Positions 50,168 through 61,227 of a stretch of 64,000 bases of DNA are shown piece after piece. The DNA lies in assembly GCA_023091665.1 (NCBI GenBank), contig JALJCQ010000019.1, forward strand, positions 186,001 through 250,000. Reading direction: 5' to 3'. Below the pieces are notes generated by a model. The model was not told the origin of the DNA. It made no database searches and worked only from the letters and a program-made list of their open reading frames with translations. The stretch's first letter is position 1; every line of letters starts with the position of its first letter. This DNA comes from Pythium myriotylum. Taxonomy: Eukaryota; Oomycota; Peronosporomycetes; Pythiales; Pythiaceae. The position numbers and the translations under genes were made by a program.

Positions 50168-52319
50168 TTTGGCTCCGATTTTGTTGATTATATTTATGAG
50201 AGTTTGTAAGCTGCAGCCACGGTCATCATCCAAACATTGTTCGATTGAGATGAAATTCGAGCGACAGCTCCATCATACTACTACTACTCCACATCGTTGT
50301 CATTGGCATCGTCGTCGCCGTTTCAGTCTGAAAGTGAGGCAGCTGATTGGGCGCGTAATCGCCTTGCCGACATGTACGCAGCTCCACGATACGCGATGGG
50401 AGTCAGCATAAACATCGAATGACCTCCCCGTGCACACGAGGTTATTAAGCATGACGCGCCGAAACGCGGATGTCAACCAGCTTTCTACGCTCGATGCAGG
50501 CGTTCAGGTCTCGTTTGTTTTGCTGAAGTCGACGAGTGCTCTTACGCACAACAGATTGCCTGAATACCTAACGAGTTCAGCGGCGAAGACCGCAAATTCG
50601 CGATCTGATGGAGTTGGAGGCCATCACTGGCCTCCACGTGCTCCTGAGCTGGCCGCCAACGAACTGTTCCTGAGCTGACCGCCGACAAAATGGACACGTT
50701 GCTCGAGGTTGATCGTCTATTCTCATCAGGGAATGCCGTCGTCTACATGACACCACACAATTCAGAGCAAATCGACACCAGATACCACACTCGCTACACA
50801 TAGTAGAAGTACAAAACTAGATGATCTAGTGAAATGCCTTTTACAGAACCTAGTCGCGTCGGATCGTGGCCAGCATTGTGAAGGCCTGGTCGGCTACGCG
50901 AAGATACCGGCGAGCCGATTCTCGGTCATGGCGAGGAGATCTATCGAAATGCTCTCCAGGATCACCAGTGCGTGCTTGGCTCCGCCTTCTGTACCGTTGA
51001 GCCACGCTGTGAGGTCACTCTCATCCTTCACGGGGAATAGTGCGGCCATGTCCCCGCTCGAGAGGCTGAGACATCCAACCGCGCCATGCGCGTGGAGTTG
51101 TCATACGCACTTGCCACCACTTGCAGCCAAACGCTCTGGCCTCCCGGCCAATGCAGAAGATGCTTGGGCCAGCGGGAGGGATACGAGCACGAGATGCAGA
51201 GACGATATGAGCATCATAGAGGAGATCGAGGAGTGACGAGCGTCTGAGAGTGGACTATCGCCGGCTAGTGGGGTGTAAGATAGTGGGCGCAAACAAGGCG
51301 AGTTTGCTGCAGGGTCTGTCGAGGAGTCGTTTTCTATTGACGTAAGTACATCACGCTGTTCTCTCCAAGCGTCGAGGATTGATAAAACCTGTTGGTGCAA
51401 CGATGCCGTGACTATGGCCTGACTATGGATCTCACAGCCTTCCTCCCTCGCTGTGAAGTAACTACCGGAAACCTGGCAGAAGATTTCATGTGATACAGTA
51501 GGGCGATTACAGCAGTTCTCACGCATTCAAGCACAAAAGAAAATCAGCTTGATCCTCTTCTGGGCTATCGCCCTGATCATCAGGGCGATAGGAGTTATGC
51601 CACAAGGACACAAGAGGAGAGTACAACCGTGCATAAAATGCACGGACAGGGATGACGCAAAGCTGAACCTCATCCAAGTGTCGCGTCGGCTGCTGCGCGA
51701 GCACTCGATCAAGATCTGTAGGCACTGCAAATTGCTACGATGCAGCTTGTCAACGAGAGAGCTCGCTTTCTCATGTCTGGACCACACGCCGTCGAGTCCG
51801 ACTGTGCATAAAACAGAAGACCTTTATTATAAACCAATGGTTTTAACTTTTATCATTTTTTCAGCCAACAGAATGCTCTCTTGCTTGTACAACCCAAACC
51901 GCTCTGCACATAGTTCAGCAATTCAGAATATTTTTATACTCGATATAAATATTTACTCGGTCATCGCCGAAGTTCTCGACGCGCGCATCCGTGCTTTTCT
52001 AGCCATTGGTGTCGTGCTCATATTGACGAGAAGACTTCTTGTTGTCAGCTTGTTCAGGGTTTTAAGTTGCCTTCACATTTCTTGAGAGTGGCGGAGCCTA
52101 CTCACGAACTGGTAAAAAAAAAGAACGGGCGTGATCAGTCATAAGCTTAGGCGAAATCAAGCTCTCGATGTGCAGCAACAGAAAAAAAGCATATTTTCCT
52201 TCACCCCAAGCCCGGCAAGAGAGTATTAACAAGTACTCCTCGAATAACCCACCATGAGATAGTCCGATAGCTGTTTTTCTCTCTAACCCGCGATGCGTTG
52301 TGTCATTTCTGCCACACTC
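50168..52319. other. Long AT-richer intergenic region
   Basis: No gene is supported. A plus-strand frame at 51549-52085 stays open for 178 codons but is AT-biased and without motifs. Inverted repeats are frequent: 9-base arms with a 4-base loop near 50611-50632, the 13-base palindrome at 51565-51591, and an 8-base hairpin at 51627-51645. A short direct repeat CCTGAGCTG-CCGCC occurs near 50644 and 50671. Confidence 0.4.
51565..51591. repeat. Perfect palindrome, 13-base arms, one central base
   Basis: Bases 51565-51577 are the exact reverse complement of 51579-51591, with a single C at 51578. A smaller hairpin follows at 51627-51645. Confidence 0.85.
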
Positions 52320-53425
52320 TCAGAGACCCGGGTGGAGACCGAGCTCACCCGGGCTCGGCTTGCCCTGCACCTCACCAAAGTACAACGCCAGCGTCGCCTA
52401 CAGACGCTCCACGTTCGCACGGTCCTCCATAAACGACGGAAACTTGGCCGCTCCGCCCTGCGGGATCTCCCACGGGAATGGCGTACCCACTGTCGTGCCC
52501 GGGTACAAGACGTCCGTGCGAGTGGACATACCAGCCATGACGGTGCCTGCACGTCCTTGGAGACGATCCAGTTGACAAAGAGCTTGGCGGCGGCTGTGTG
52601 GCGAGCCTTCTTGAAGATGGCGAGGCGCTGACCCCAGACGAGGTACGGCGTCTTGGCGTCCTTGCCGTTGACAGTCACGACGTCGGGCGAGTACACGCCG
52701 TAGCTGGCGACACCGATCGCCTTCTTCTTGGCAGCCACCGCGTCCACTGCTGTGTTGGAACCGCGCTGGAACTGGATGTTCTGCTTGGTCATCTTCTCGA
52801 CCCAGTCCCAGCCGTACTTATCGATGTACTGCGAGTACACGAAGAGCGCGGCGTCATCGTCATGTGGGTAGGTAGACGCGATGTGGTCCTTGTAGATGGG
52901 GTTGGTGAGGTCCTGTGCGGTCTTGGGGATCGGCAGGCCGCTGGCGTTGAGCTGCGCCGTGTCGTAGAAGTAGCTGAAGGAAGCGCAGAGGTGAGAGACC
53001 CAGGCTCCATCCGGGTCGACAAAACCTGGGTGGATCTTGGAGAAGCCTGCAGGCTTGTAGTTGAGCAGCTCGCCTTGCTTCTTCCAACGTGGGTAGTCCT
53101 GCATCGTCTGCAAGGCAATTACATCCGGCACCAGCGAGTTGGTCGCGAGCTGGTTGTCGACGCGAACGTCGTGGTACTTGGAGTAGTCGATGATCAAGGT
53201 GAGGTTGATCTTGGGGAAGGCAGTCTTGAAGGCGTTGACGACTCCGTCTTGCTGATGTGGGATGTCGCCGCCGTGGTACACGACGAGGTCGCCTCCTTCT
53301 TTGATGGCGTCCTTGTAGAGCTGGTCGAGGGTCTTGGTTTCCTCCCGGCAGCCGTAGCTCGCCAGTGGTTCAGCGTTTACATCGATCAGACAGGCAATAG
53401 CTACTATGGCTATGAGCGGAGCCAA
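52320..53425 (-). pseudogene. Bacterial-type extracellular solute-binding protein, broken
   Basis: The minus strand encodes a signal-like hydrophobic segment (LIAIVAIACLIDVNA) and then a protein like periplasmic iron- or small-molecule-binding proteins of ABC importers: YKDAIKEGGDLVVYHGGDIP, FPKINLTLIIDYSKYHD, GLPIPKTAQDLTNPIYKDHI, KKKAIGVASYGVYSPDVV, TAAAKLFVNWIVSKDVQ. Right after KDVQ one G appears to be missing near 52555; the frame beside it carries the expected continuation. That frame then has a TAG at ANVERL-stop before a final GEVQGKPSPGELGLHPGL. Two lesions make it a pseudogene. There is no ATG at the start; a TACTAAC branch site at about 53459-53465 suggests an upstream exon not found here. 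Bacterial origin is likely. Confidence 0.65.
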
Positions 53426-54746
53426 ACTGCGGAGGACTGGTATGGTTTGGTTCTCGCGTTAGTAGTCAAAATTGATCGCTTCGTTGACTTCGTGGTTGGT
53501 GTCTTCGAAGAAAATTGGAGAATGAGCGCTTGAACGACGACCGCTAAAGCACTGTCACGCCATTGAGAGGCTCTGCTGCCAACGAGGACCCCCTCCCCCC
53601 TCCCCGGTGATCTGAAGGACTCTAGAAAAGTCGTAAACACAACCCGTGTGAAAGCAGACCATAATCGATTTGTTGGAGCGTCCACTCGCCCAATTGGAAG
53701 CTCTCCTGATGAACTGATGCAACGCCGCAGCTTCTGCTATATTGACAAACACCCAGATTCCTGCGAAGTGATAGGGGTTGCAGTGCACAACATATCATGA
53801 ATTCTGAGCGCGAAGAAAGAGCGTTTGGCCATTGGTTCCGCTAAGGTACTACTTTTGTTTTAACTCCCTATCCCTCGTACCACTTGAAGGGGTGCGTCTG
53901 TCGTTCCAAGGGGGTGCTGATATCATCTCCCAATCACCAAGCGTTCACGCTGGGCAGGACCCGTCAGGTCTCGCTTCATTCAGTACATCGATTCCATGCG
54001 GGTTGCTGCCACCTTCATTGAATGCAGGTGCAGGACCACCTGGCGTCGCGGCGGGGTCGAATTCGTGTGTCCAACGTCTGAATGCATCTTTCCCGTTTTT
54101 TTCATGTAATGTACTCAATACTGGATTGCGTCATGACCTACCAATCAGAATGGTTGCGAGAGAATACTCAACATGTTCAAGTGTCCTCGTCTATCTCGAC
54201 TTCACGTTCGATCAAGAGGACGGTAGTCTACTTTCTTGATAGTGCATTGTGTACCACTTGCCATCTGCATCTAGGGCACAATAAACAAGGGCCTACGTAT
54301 CATACGTCACGCTGACTTCGTTTTCGCTTTGGGTCGCGAACTGAGCTTCTGTTGAGGAGTTGCCGCTGGTATGAAAAAAAAAAGAACAGTTTACTGAGCT
54401 AAACTGTGTGAACCGTAGAAGCTTGTACTGGGGCTTGACACTGCAGATCTGCTGAGGCTTGAGGCGAGCACTGCTTGATTTAAAGAGTCGGTAGTGCGCC
54501 CGCGCAAACTGTTATTAGATTCTTGGATAAGTCTGGTAGTACTAAACATTGTCTTTTCTTTATTTATGTTTTATGTCCCATACCCAGGCCATAGACTCGA
54601 AATTCACAGTCAAACACACAGACGTGGAGTTTGTTCACGTGTTGACACACGTTTGATGTGGAGTAAGTCGATCACCCCTTCTTTATTATCGCTTCAAGTG
54701 TACAGCCAACTTCAGCAATGCAATGGATACAGGAGATGGCACAGGG

Positions 54747-54802
54747 CCCCCAGCTATTAGAGTACACTTAATGCGTTCAATACACTTCACCTTCATCAAC
54801 AA
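54747..54802. repeat. Copy of a ~55-base dispersed repeat
   Basis: The first 19 bases are identical to 8114-8132 and the block as a whole is about 85 percent alike. A third, weaker copy is at 5666-5725. Confidence 0.6.
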
Positions 54803-55116
54803 CAACATCATCATCAACAGCAATGCAATAGATGGTATGGTCAGCTGTCGTCGGCTCGGGCATGAACGTGCTACTCGCACCAGTATCGCTCAATAGTCTA
54901 CGAAATTCCTGTCCACAATGCTTCTTCTCCCTACACTTACCATTGCAATCCGCGTCTTCTTTAAAAGGGTCGCATTGTGTAAGATTGCATGTGCCCACTC
55001 CCCAGTCGCATGTGGACAGGACACGACTCGTATTTGTTGAAACATTTATGTTTCATTGGCGAAGTCTGCTGTACTGAATTTTTATGCCTGGGGAACCCAG
55101 CTTATCAGGATGCTTG

Positions 55117-55149
55117 CATCCAAACCTGCAAAATTTGCAGGTTTGGATG
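55117..55149. repeat. Perfect palindrome, 16-base arms, one central base
   Basis: Bases 55117-55132 are the exact reverse complement of 55134-55149, with a single A at 55133. It is the longest of the one-base-spacer palindromes in the window. Confidence 0.9.
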
Positions 55150-56390
55150 TGGAGATTAGAGGTTATTATGGGATAAACATTAAAGTGGAACGTAATGATA
55201 CTAAGGCCTTTAAGTACGATTCTGAGTTACGCACACCATCGGATAGCCTTAATCTCCTCTTCAAAATGGACGCGTTCGTTTCCAAAAACCTTTTACATGG
55301 AACGCACACGAGTCCATCAAAAATTCTGTCCAAATTCATTTTTGCAAACCCACCCAAAAAAGGTTTTTGATCCAATCGAAAGCTCTTTTCGAGCCCTTCC
55401 CGCTGATGCTCTCAAATTACTCATACGAGCATTCTTCTTGGAGTTATTACAGATTTCTTGCCAAAAAAATCACATTATTCACAAGTATAACCACGAATAT
55501 TGGACAATAATCCAGTCGACAAAGCAAACATCGTACCTAAGACCCACTTGAAGGTAGCATCATAACAAGTGAAATATAGTTTGTAACTGTCACCGAAACC
55601 ACAGCTAATAACCAACTCGAATTAGTTCTTATCTATGTTTCACAAGAGCGATGAGCATCATTTTGAACGACGCGGCTGCGATGTTGCTGTTAGAGTTTTG
55701 CAGAGCGGGCTCCCCAACGTACTGTCAGGTACGAGTCGAATTGCGAAGTCATGTTACGGTCGCTAGAAGTCCTAGCTCTCTACTCCCAACTACGTTGCGC
55801 TCTCTAGCCACACGTCCTGCACAACTGCTCTTGAATAGTCTAGAACGGCTTCAACTGCAATGATCACAGAGCTGTGACTCCGTAACCGTAACCGTACATA
55901 TGGAGACACGATGTCCAATTCACTATATCAGTACCTGGAGGTGTATCCACTCCAACAGTAGCGAAAAGTCCTGGTTGAATACTTGCACACCTAGTCGGAT
56001 GACTCATCCTACTAGGCGTACAGGGATACACAGACTGATGGTTCAATACGAAATGGTCCATCTCTGTAAATTCCTGGACGTGAAAGTAATGGCACCACCA
56101 ACGGCTCCAAGACCTCCGCCGACATCGTCTCGGCTGCCTCTTCTCCAACTTCACGCATGACTGCTCAGCATGGCTATTGGTGGCTGCCCACAAGATCCCG
56201 AAGTAAGTGTAAGTTTTTGTCCCGCGACTCTCAGTCGAATGAAGTTTTCCCTCGCGTAGGAGTACTTAGGTTGGACAGCTCCATTCGCGGTTTTGCCAGG
56301 CAGCGCTGACATCAAGCGGCCAAAACTCATTGCTCGTATTCAACTTCATCTGCCGGTCGTACTCGCTGAAAAGCCACCCTCCACATCCTT

Positions 56391-56749
56391 TGTTGGAAAG
56401 CCCATCCTATCAGTATTCGCCGTTCCACGGCATCCACCGAGTCATCGCGTACAAGGCCAGTGCATGGTTACGTCGGGCGTGGATTACACGGTGAGTGGGA
56501 GCGCGTGCCAAGATTGCAGCCATTGGCTACGGGCACGCAGTATGGGCTGGTTGGGATGCTGGACGCACGTATGCCTTCGGAGTGGACGTTGGGGAACGCG
56601 TACGCGCATGCCAAGAGGTCTGTGCTCGGTGGGAGCACAAGGGTAGACGTAGGAGGCAGACCGAACTAGTACTAGTGTGCATGATGCATGTGTTCGTATA
56701 AACTCTGCTGCTAATAAGACTCACTCTTCAATCTACCGCCTGCCCAACA
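56391..56749 (+). repeat. 5' LTR of the copia element
   Basis: 359 bases, TGTTGG at the start and CCAACA at the end. TTCGTATAAA at 56693-56702 is a likely TATA box for the element's promoter. Confidence 0.9.
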
Positions 56750-56790
56750 TCTTTGGGCCCAAGATCTCGCCTGTAGAAGACCTCGTAACC

Positions 56791-57387
56791 ATGCAGAAGC
56801 CGCAAAACCTCCTGGGGGGCGACAACTACTTTCACTGGAGCTTCAACAGGCGCATGACCCTGTGTCAGAAGGGTCTTGGGGCACACATCGGCCAAGTCAA
56901 GGCCGAGGCGCCTCAGGACGAGGGGTGGAGGGCTGACGACATGAAGGCGCTGGCCTTCATCGTGCAAGAAGTCGGGATCGAACACCAGACCAGGATCCGT
57001 CTGGCCCGCACAGCAAAAGAAGCGTGGGAGGCGCTCCGCGAGTACCGCAACCGGCAGAACCTGCAGAACCGCGTCGCTGTCACGCGGCGCCTGCATGAGT
57101 TCAAGATGGAGAGTGGCATGACCATGGCCGCTCATATCGACAACTTTGACGAGCTCGTCGTGGCGCTGGAGTCTGTGGGAGAGCCGATTGACGAGGCTCG
57201 GCAGTTGGTGATACTGCTGGGTAGCCTGCCCATCAAATACGAAATGATTGTCGTAATCGTAGAGAATATGCGCGAGGTCGCCCTGATCGACGTCAAGAAG
57301 AAGCTACTCAGGGCGTACGACAAGATCCATGACAAGGAGAAGGCGGAAGCTGCGTTCAAGGCGCAGTTTGCAAGCAAGAAGATGTAA
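56791..57387 (+). CDS. gag: Copia Gag
   Basis: The 198-residue frame after the 5' LTR begins MQKPQNLLGGDNYFHWSFNR and has the copia Gag core (UBN2 type): AWEALREYRNRQNLQNRVAV, MTMAAHIDNFDELVVAL and ILLGSLPIKYEMIV. It stops at a TAA at 57385. The same frame continues with a CCHC-like zinc knuckle (RCFKCNKKGHMEKGP) whose last cysteine is missing, then a TAG at 57481. So the Gag-Pol junction is broken in this copy. Gag packages the element's RNA. Confidence 0.8.
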   Translation: MQKPQNLLGGDNYFHWSFNRRMTLCQKGLGAHIGQVKAEAPQDEGWRADDMKALAFIVQEVGIEHQTRIRLARTAKEAWEALREYRNRQNLQNRVAVTRRLHEFKMESGMTMAAHIDNFDELVVALESVGEPIDEARQLVILLGSLPIKYEMIVVIVENMREVALIDVKKKLLRAYDKIHDKEKAEAAFKAQFASKKM

Positions 57388-57510
57388 GGCCACGCGAAGT
57401 ATGGCGGCAACGACAAGAAGAGGGTGTTCAAGGGTCGCTGCTTTAAGTGCAACAAGAAGGGTCATATGGAAAAAGGACCCTAGGCCGCGACACGTGAAGA
57501 TGTCCTATTC

Positions 57511-58333
57511 ATGGCCACAGATGACCACGCGACAGGATGGCTTCTTGATAGTGGCGCGTCTTCCCACATGACGCCGTTTCGACGTGACTACGTTTCGTGC
57601 CGGAGCCTCACGAACCCACTGGGAGTGACCATTGCAGATGGGGCACGTCTTAATGCTGTCGGTGTCGGAGAAGTGAAGGTTGTCACCAGTGATGGTCTCG
57701 AGATTACTATGAACGATGTGCTGTTCATCCCGTATTTGGACCACCGGCTCGTCTCAATCCCCAAGTTGACGTCTCGAGGACTAGGCGTAGCGTTTGGTCA
57801 CGATAGCTGTGGCATCATGCGGAGCGGCACGGTGTTGGTACATTGCCGCGTCGAGGCGGCTCGTACTACCTCCCATGCCGCAGAGGCCGCCAATTTTGTT
57901 GAACACGCTCGTCAGCAGAGCCAGTGGGAGCTGTGGCATGCTCGTCTCGGGCACACGCCTCTCGCCAATTATCATCGCCTGCAAGAGATCAGCCCGGAGC
58001 TTTCGGTGATAACGAGCCAAGTGAGAGTCTGTGCGGCGGCTGCATGCGCAGCAAGCAAACTGTCGCTTTCTCCGGCAGACTGTGATGGTGAAGACGGATA
58101 GTGTCCTTCAACTCGTGCGCATGGACTTGGTTGGCCCAATGAAAACGCTGTCTCACGGCGGGGCCAAGTATATTCTGGTGATCGTCGACGACCACTCGCG
58201 TTTTGTGACGACGTACTTTCTCAAGTCTAAGTCCGAGGTAGCGGATCGCTTCCGTGAGTACAAGGTTTTGGTTAGAACCAATGGGGCGCTCGGATCAGGA
58301 TCATCCGGAGCGACAACGGAGGCGAGTTTGTAA
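57511..58333 (+). pseudogene. Copia protease and integrase region, frameshifted
   Basis: The first frame (57511-58101) has the protease active site WLLDSGASSHMT and the pre-integrase motif WHARLGHTPLANYHRL. A second frame, from about 58080 to 58333, has the integrase catalytic core start MDLVGPMKTLS and VIVDDHSRFVTTYFLKSK. The frame shifts again near 58270-58335; the next piece (NGIIHQRTSPYSPQQNGLAE-like) holds the third catalytic region. Three frames for one polyprotein mean it cannot make a working integrase. Confidence 0.75.
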
Positions 58334-59323
58334 ATAAGCAGATGGACGCGATCTGCTCAGCGAACGGTATCATCCATCAGCGCACGTCGCCTTACAGCCC
58401 GCAACAAAATGGCCTTGCAGAGCGGATGAATCGGACTTTGATGGAAATGGCCCGCTCAATGATGCGCTACAAGGCAGCGTAAGTGGGCAGAAGCCGTCAA
58501 CACCGCCACGTACGTGATCAATCGCATTCCAAACAGTGCGCATCCTGATCGGGTTTTTGGGTCTCTCGGTTATGCACACATTGATGACTCAAAGCGCACG
58601 AAGCTGGACTCGAAGAGCTACAAGTGCATGATGCTGGTCGATAACGTCAAAGCCTATCGGGTTTCGGACATGGTGACCGAGGCGATTCGTACCTCACGAT
58701 CAGTCGTTCTGGGCGAGCGCGAGGTTGACGGAATCTACGATGAGGTGTACCCGTCAAGTGACGCACTATCAACACCGGGATACGAGATTGGTGACGACGA
58801 ACCCCCAGTACGCACTCGGTCAAGAGCTGGTCTCACGGCGTCTGACAACGATGACGAACCTATGATCAGTGAGAACGACGACAGTGGTGAGAACATGCAG
58901 GTCGAAGACGTTCCCATCGATGACTCTGCTCCACTCGTGAACAGTGGTACAGTGCACTCAACACCAGTGATACAGCCTCAAGCAACGATGCCTGCCGTAG
59001 CAGCACTTCCACCATCGGACTTACCAGCTAGGCGTTCCAATCTGTTGTTGGCCCCAAGCGCGCCGGCGTCTGCGTTTGAGAATGATGCAATCGTGTTCCA
59101 TCCACGCTACAACGCCAGAGCAAGCGACCGTTTTGCGACAAGCATTGTGCCGCATCGTCCCATGACTGGGTCAGGGGCAAGTGATGGGCGGCCCACTCGG
59201 TTTTCTCTCCCCCATTCCGGGAATGGGACTTCCTATCGCAGCGTTGTACTGCGCGCGAGACAAACGGCACGTGGTCTGTTGCAGCCCGTCCTGCCGGCGC
59301 TCGTCCAGTCACGTGGAAGTGGG

Positions 59324-59431
59324 ATTCGCACTAAAGTGGAATGAAAAATGGTGATATTATTCGCCACAAAGCCCGCGTATTCGCACTAAAGTGGAATGAA
59401 AAATGGTGATATTATTCGCCACAAAGCCCGC
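59324..59431 (+). repeat. Tandem duplication of 53 bases (period 55) in the pol region
   Basis: Bases 59324-59376 recur at 59379-59431. Each unit spans the segment just before the reverse transcriptase (ATTCGCACTAAAGTGGAATG ... GCCCGC) and carries an in-frame TGA, so it adds a stop to the polyprotein. Confidence 0.85.
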
Positions 59432-60815
59432 ATGGTAGCCCGTGGGTTTTCGCAGACACCAGGGGTCGACTTCCAAGACACGTATTCTCCCGTCGCAAGC
59501 ATGAACTCTATACGCGTGTTTCGCTCGGTATGCTGCCTCCGTCAGTACATCGGGTTCCAGTTCGACGTGGACACTGCGTTTTTGTATGGTGTTCTCAATG
59601 AAGATTTCTACTTGGAGTGCCCTGATGGGCTGGACGTGAAGCCAGGATCAGTTCTGAAGCTGTTAAAATCCCTATACGGTCTAAAGCGAGCGTCCAAGGT
59701 ATGGCACCAGGCCATCAAGGATGTGCTCATCCGACTCGGCTTCGAGCCGTCCGGCGCCGATCCGTGTGTGTTTACGAAGAAGAGCAAGGCCGAAAATGAT
59801 GACGACGCCGCGACTGGCCTAGTTATGCTTTGTTGCTATGTTGACGACCTCCTGATCGCTGCCAGGACGAAGCAGGCTGTGTATGACGTGAAGAAACGAC
59901 TGGAGGTGGAGTTCAGAATCAAGGATCTCGGCGTTGCAAAATTCGTTCTCGGTATTGAGATTACACATGATGTCGAGAAGCGATCGCTCATGCTCAGCCA
60001 GCACCAGCACATTCAGAGAGTCGTCGAACGTTTCAACCAGACCAATGCCTAGGACGTGTACAACCCATGTGAGACAGGCGTGAAGTTCTCTCGCGCTGAC
60101 TGTCCCGTCACCGATGTCGCCGATGATGAGATGAAGAAGAAACCATTTCGCGCTTTAATGGGGTGCGTGCTCTACGTCGCAATGTGCACGCGACCGGACA
60201 TCGCCTACGCTGTTTGCAATCTAAGCAAGTTTCTTGAGAAGCCTGGAGAGAAAGACTGGAAGGCGGCAATTCGTGTTGTCCGCTACCTCAAGACCACAAT
60301 GAACCTTGGTATTCGCTTTAGCGGCAATGATCGTGGTGGCAAAAGCTGTCGGCTTCAGTGATGCCGACTGGGGAAGTAATCTAGACGATCGTCGCTCAGT
60401 GTCGAGAGTGATGGTCATGCCGCATGGTGCCCCGGTCGTATTCAAGTCGAAGTACCGGCGAACAGTAGCGCTGAGCTCGTCAGAGGCGGAGTATATGGCT
60501 CTCAATGTTTGTGTTCAAGATGTGCTCTGGACGCGCGCTCTACTGAACGACCTTGGTGTCAAACAGCCTGGCGCGACAACGATCATGGAGGACAACCAGG
60601 GTGCGATTGCTCTCGCTCGGAACATCGACTATCACAGTCGCGCAAAGCACATTGACATGCGGCATCATCTTATCCGCGAGAAGATACAGTCAAACGAGGT
60701 AGCAGTCGAGTATGTCGATACCAAGCAACAGTTGGCCGACATCATGACTAAGGGTATCGCGACGGCGCAGTTCAAGTATCTTCGTTCGGCTTGGAGCGTA
60801 CGCCACATTACGTAG
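59396..60815 (+). pseudogene. Copia reverse transcriptase and RNase H region, interrupted
   Basis: The first frame (59396-60052) has ARMVARGFSQTPGVDFQDTY, FDVDTAFLYGVLNEDFYLEC and the catalytic CYVDDLLIAA of a copia reverse transcriptase. A TAG at 60050 breaks it from 60056-60361 (KKKPFRALMGCVLYVAMCTR, PDIAYAV). RNase H follows in another frame (60306-60815) with FSDADWGSNLDDRRS, ALSSSEAEYMALN, EDNQGAIALARN and YVDTKQQLADIMTKG. All the expected motifs are present, so only a few lesions separate this copy from a working one. Confidence 0.85.
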
Positions 60816-60857
60816 TACAACCTGCTCGTGCTGTGTTTCGGTGGTACCAGCAATGAT

Positions 60858-60868
60858 GGAAGTGGGAG
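60858..60868 (+). other. Polypurine tract of the copia element
   Basis: GGAAGTGGGAG lies directly before the 3' LTR, where the plus-strand primer is expected. Confidence 0.75.
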
Positions 60869-61227
60869 TGTTGGAAAGCCCATCCTATCAGTGTTCGCCG
60901 TTCCACGGCATCCACCGAGTCATCGCGTACAAGGCCAGTGCATGGTTACGTCGGGCGTGGATTACACGGTGAGTGGGAGCGCGTGCCAAGATTGCAGCCA
61001 TTGGCTACGGGCACGCAGTGTGGGCTGGTTGGGATGCTGGACGCACGTATGCCTTCGGAGTGGACGTTGGGGAACGCGTACGCGCATGCCAAGAGGTCTG
61101 TGCTCGGTGGGAGCACAAGGGTAGACGTAGGAGGCAGACCGAACTAGTACTAGTGTGCATGATGCATGTGTTCGTATAAACTCTGCTGCTAATAAGACTC
61201 ACTCTTCAATCTACCGCCTGCCCAACA
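60869..61227 (+). repeat. 3' LTR of the copia element
   Basis: 359 bases, the same length as the 5' LTR, with two differences (G for A at the sixth word of the start region and at the GCAGTGTGGG site). Confidence 0.9.

Larger units (their letters stand above)
53426..56390. other. Long gene-poor region before the copia element
   Basis: No convincing gene. A minus-strand frame ending at 54777 is cysteine-rich (CDPFKEDADCNGKCREKKHC) but has no ATG start and no signal, so it may be a relic exon. The region holds one copy of the dispersed repeat and the palindrome at 55117-55149. It is more AT-rich than the first 47 kb. Confidence 0.4.
56391..61227 (+). mobile_element. Ty1/copia LTR retrotransposon, full-length but defective
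   Basis: Two direct 359-base LTRs (56391-56749 and 60869-61227), each with TGTTGG .. CCAACA ends, enclose 4.1 kb in the order gag, protease, integrase, reverse transcriptase, RNase H, which is the copia order. I count only two differences between the LTRs (both A to G), about 0.6 percent, so insertion looks recent. The interior nevertheless has several stops and frame breaks (for example TAA at 57385, TAG at 57481, a break near 58100 and 58330, a stop at 59342, and breaks near 60053 and 60355). The nine bases after both LTRs are shared (TCTTTGGGC), so the exact end and the target duplication are unclear (TCCTT before, TCTTT after). Confidence 0.92.

Noticed and set aside
51549..52085. A 178-residue protein on the plus strand
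   Set aside because: AT-biased chance frame containing a palindrome; no motif and no codon bias like the neighbours.
54777..55055. Small cysteine-rich secreted protein on the minus strand
   Set aside because: The frame has no ATG start, no signal peptide and no second exon that I can see.
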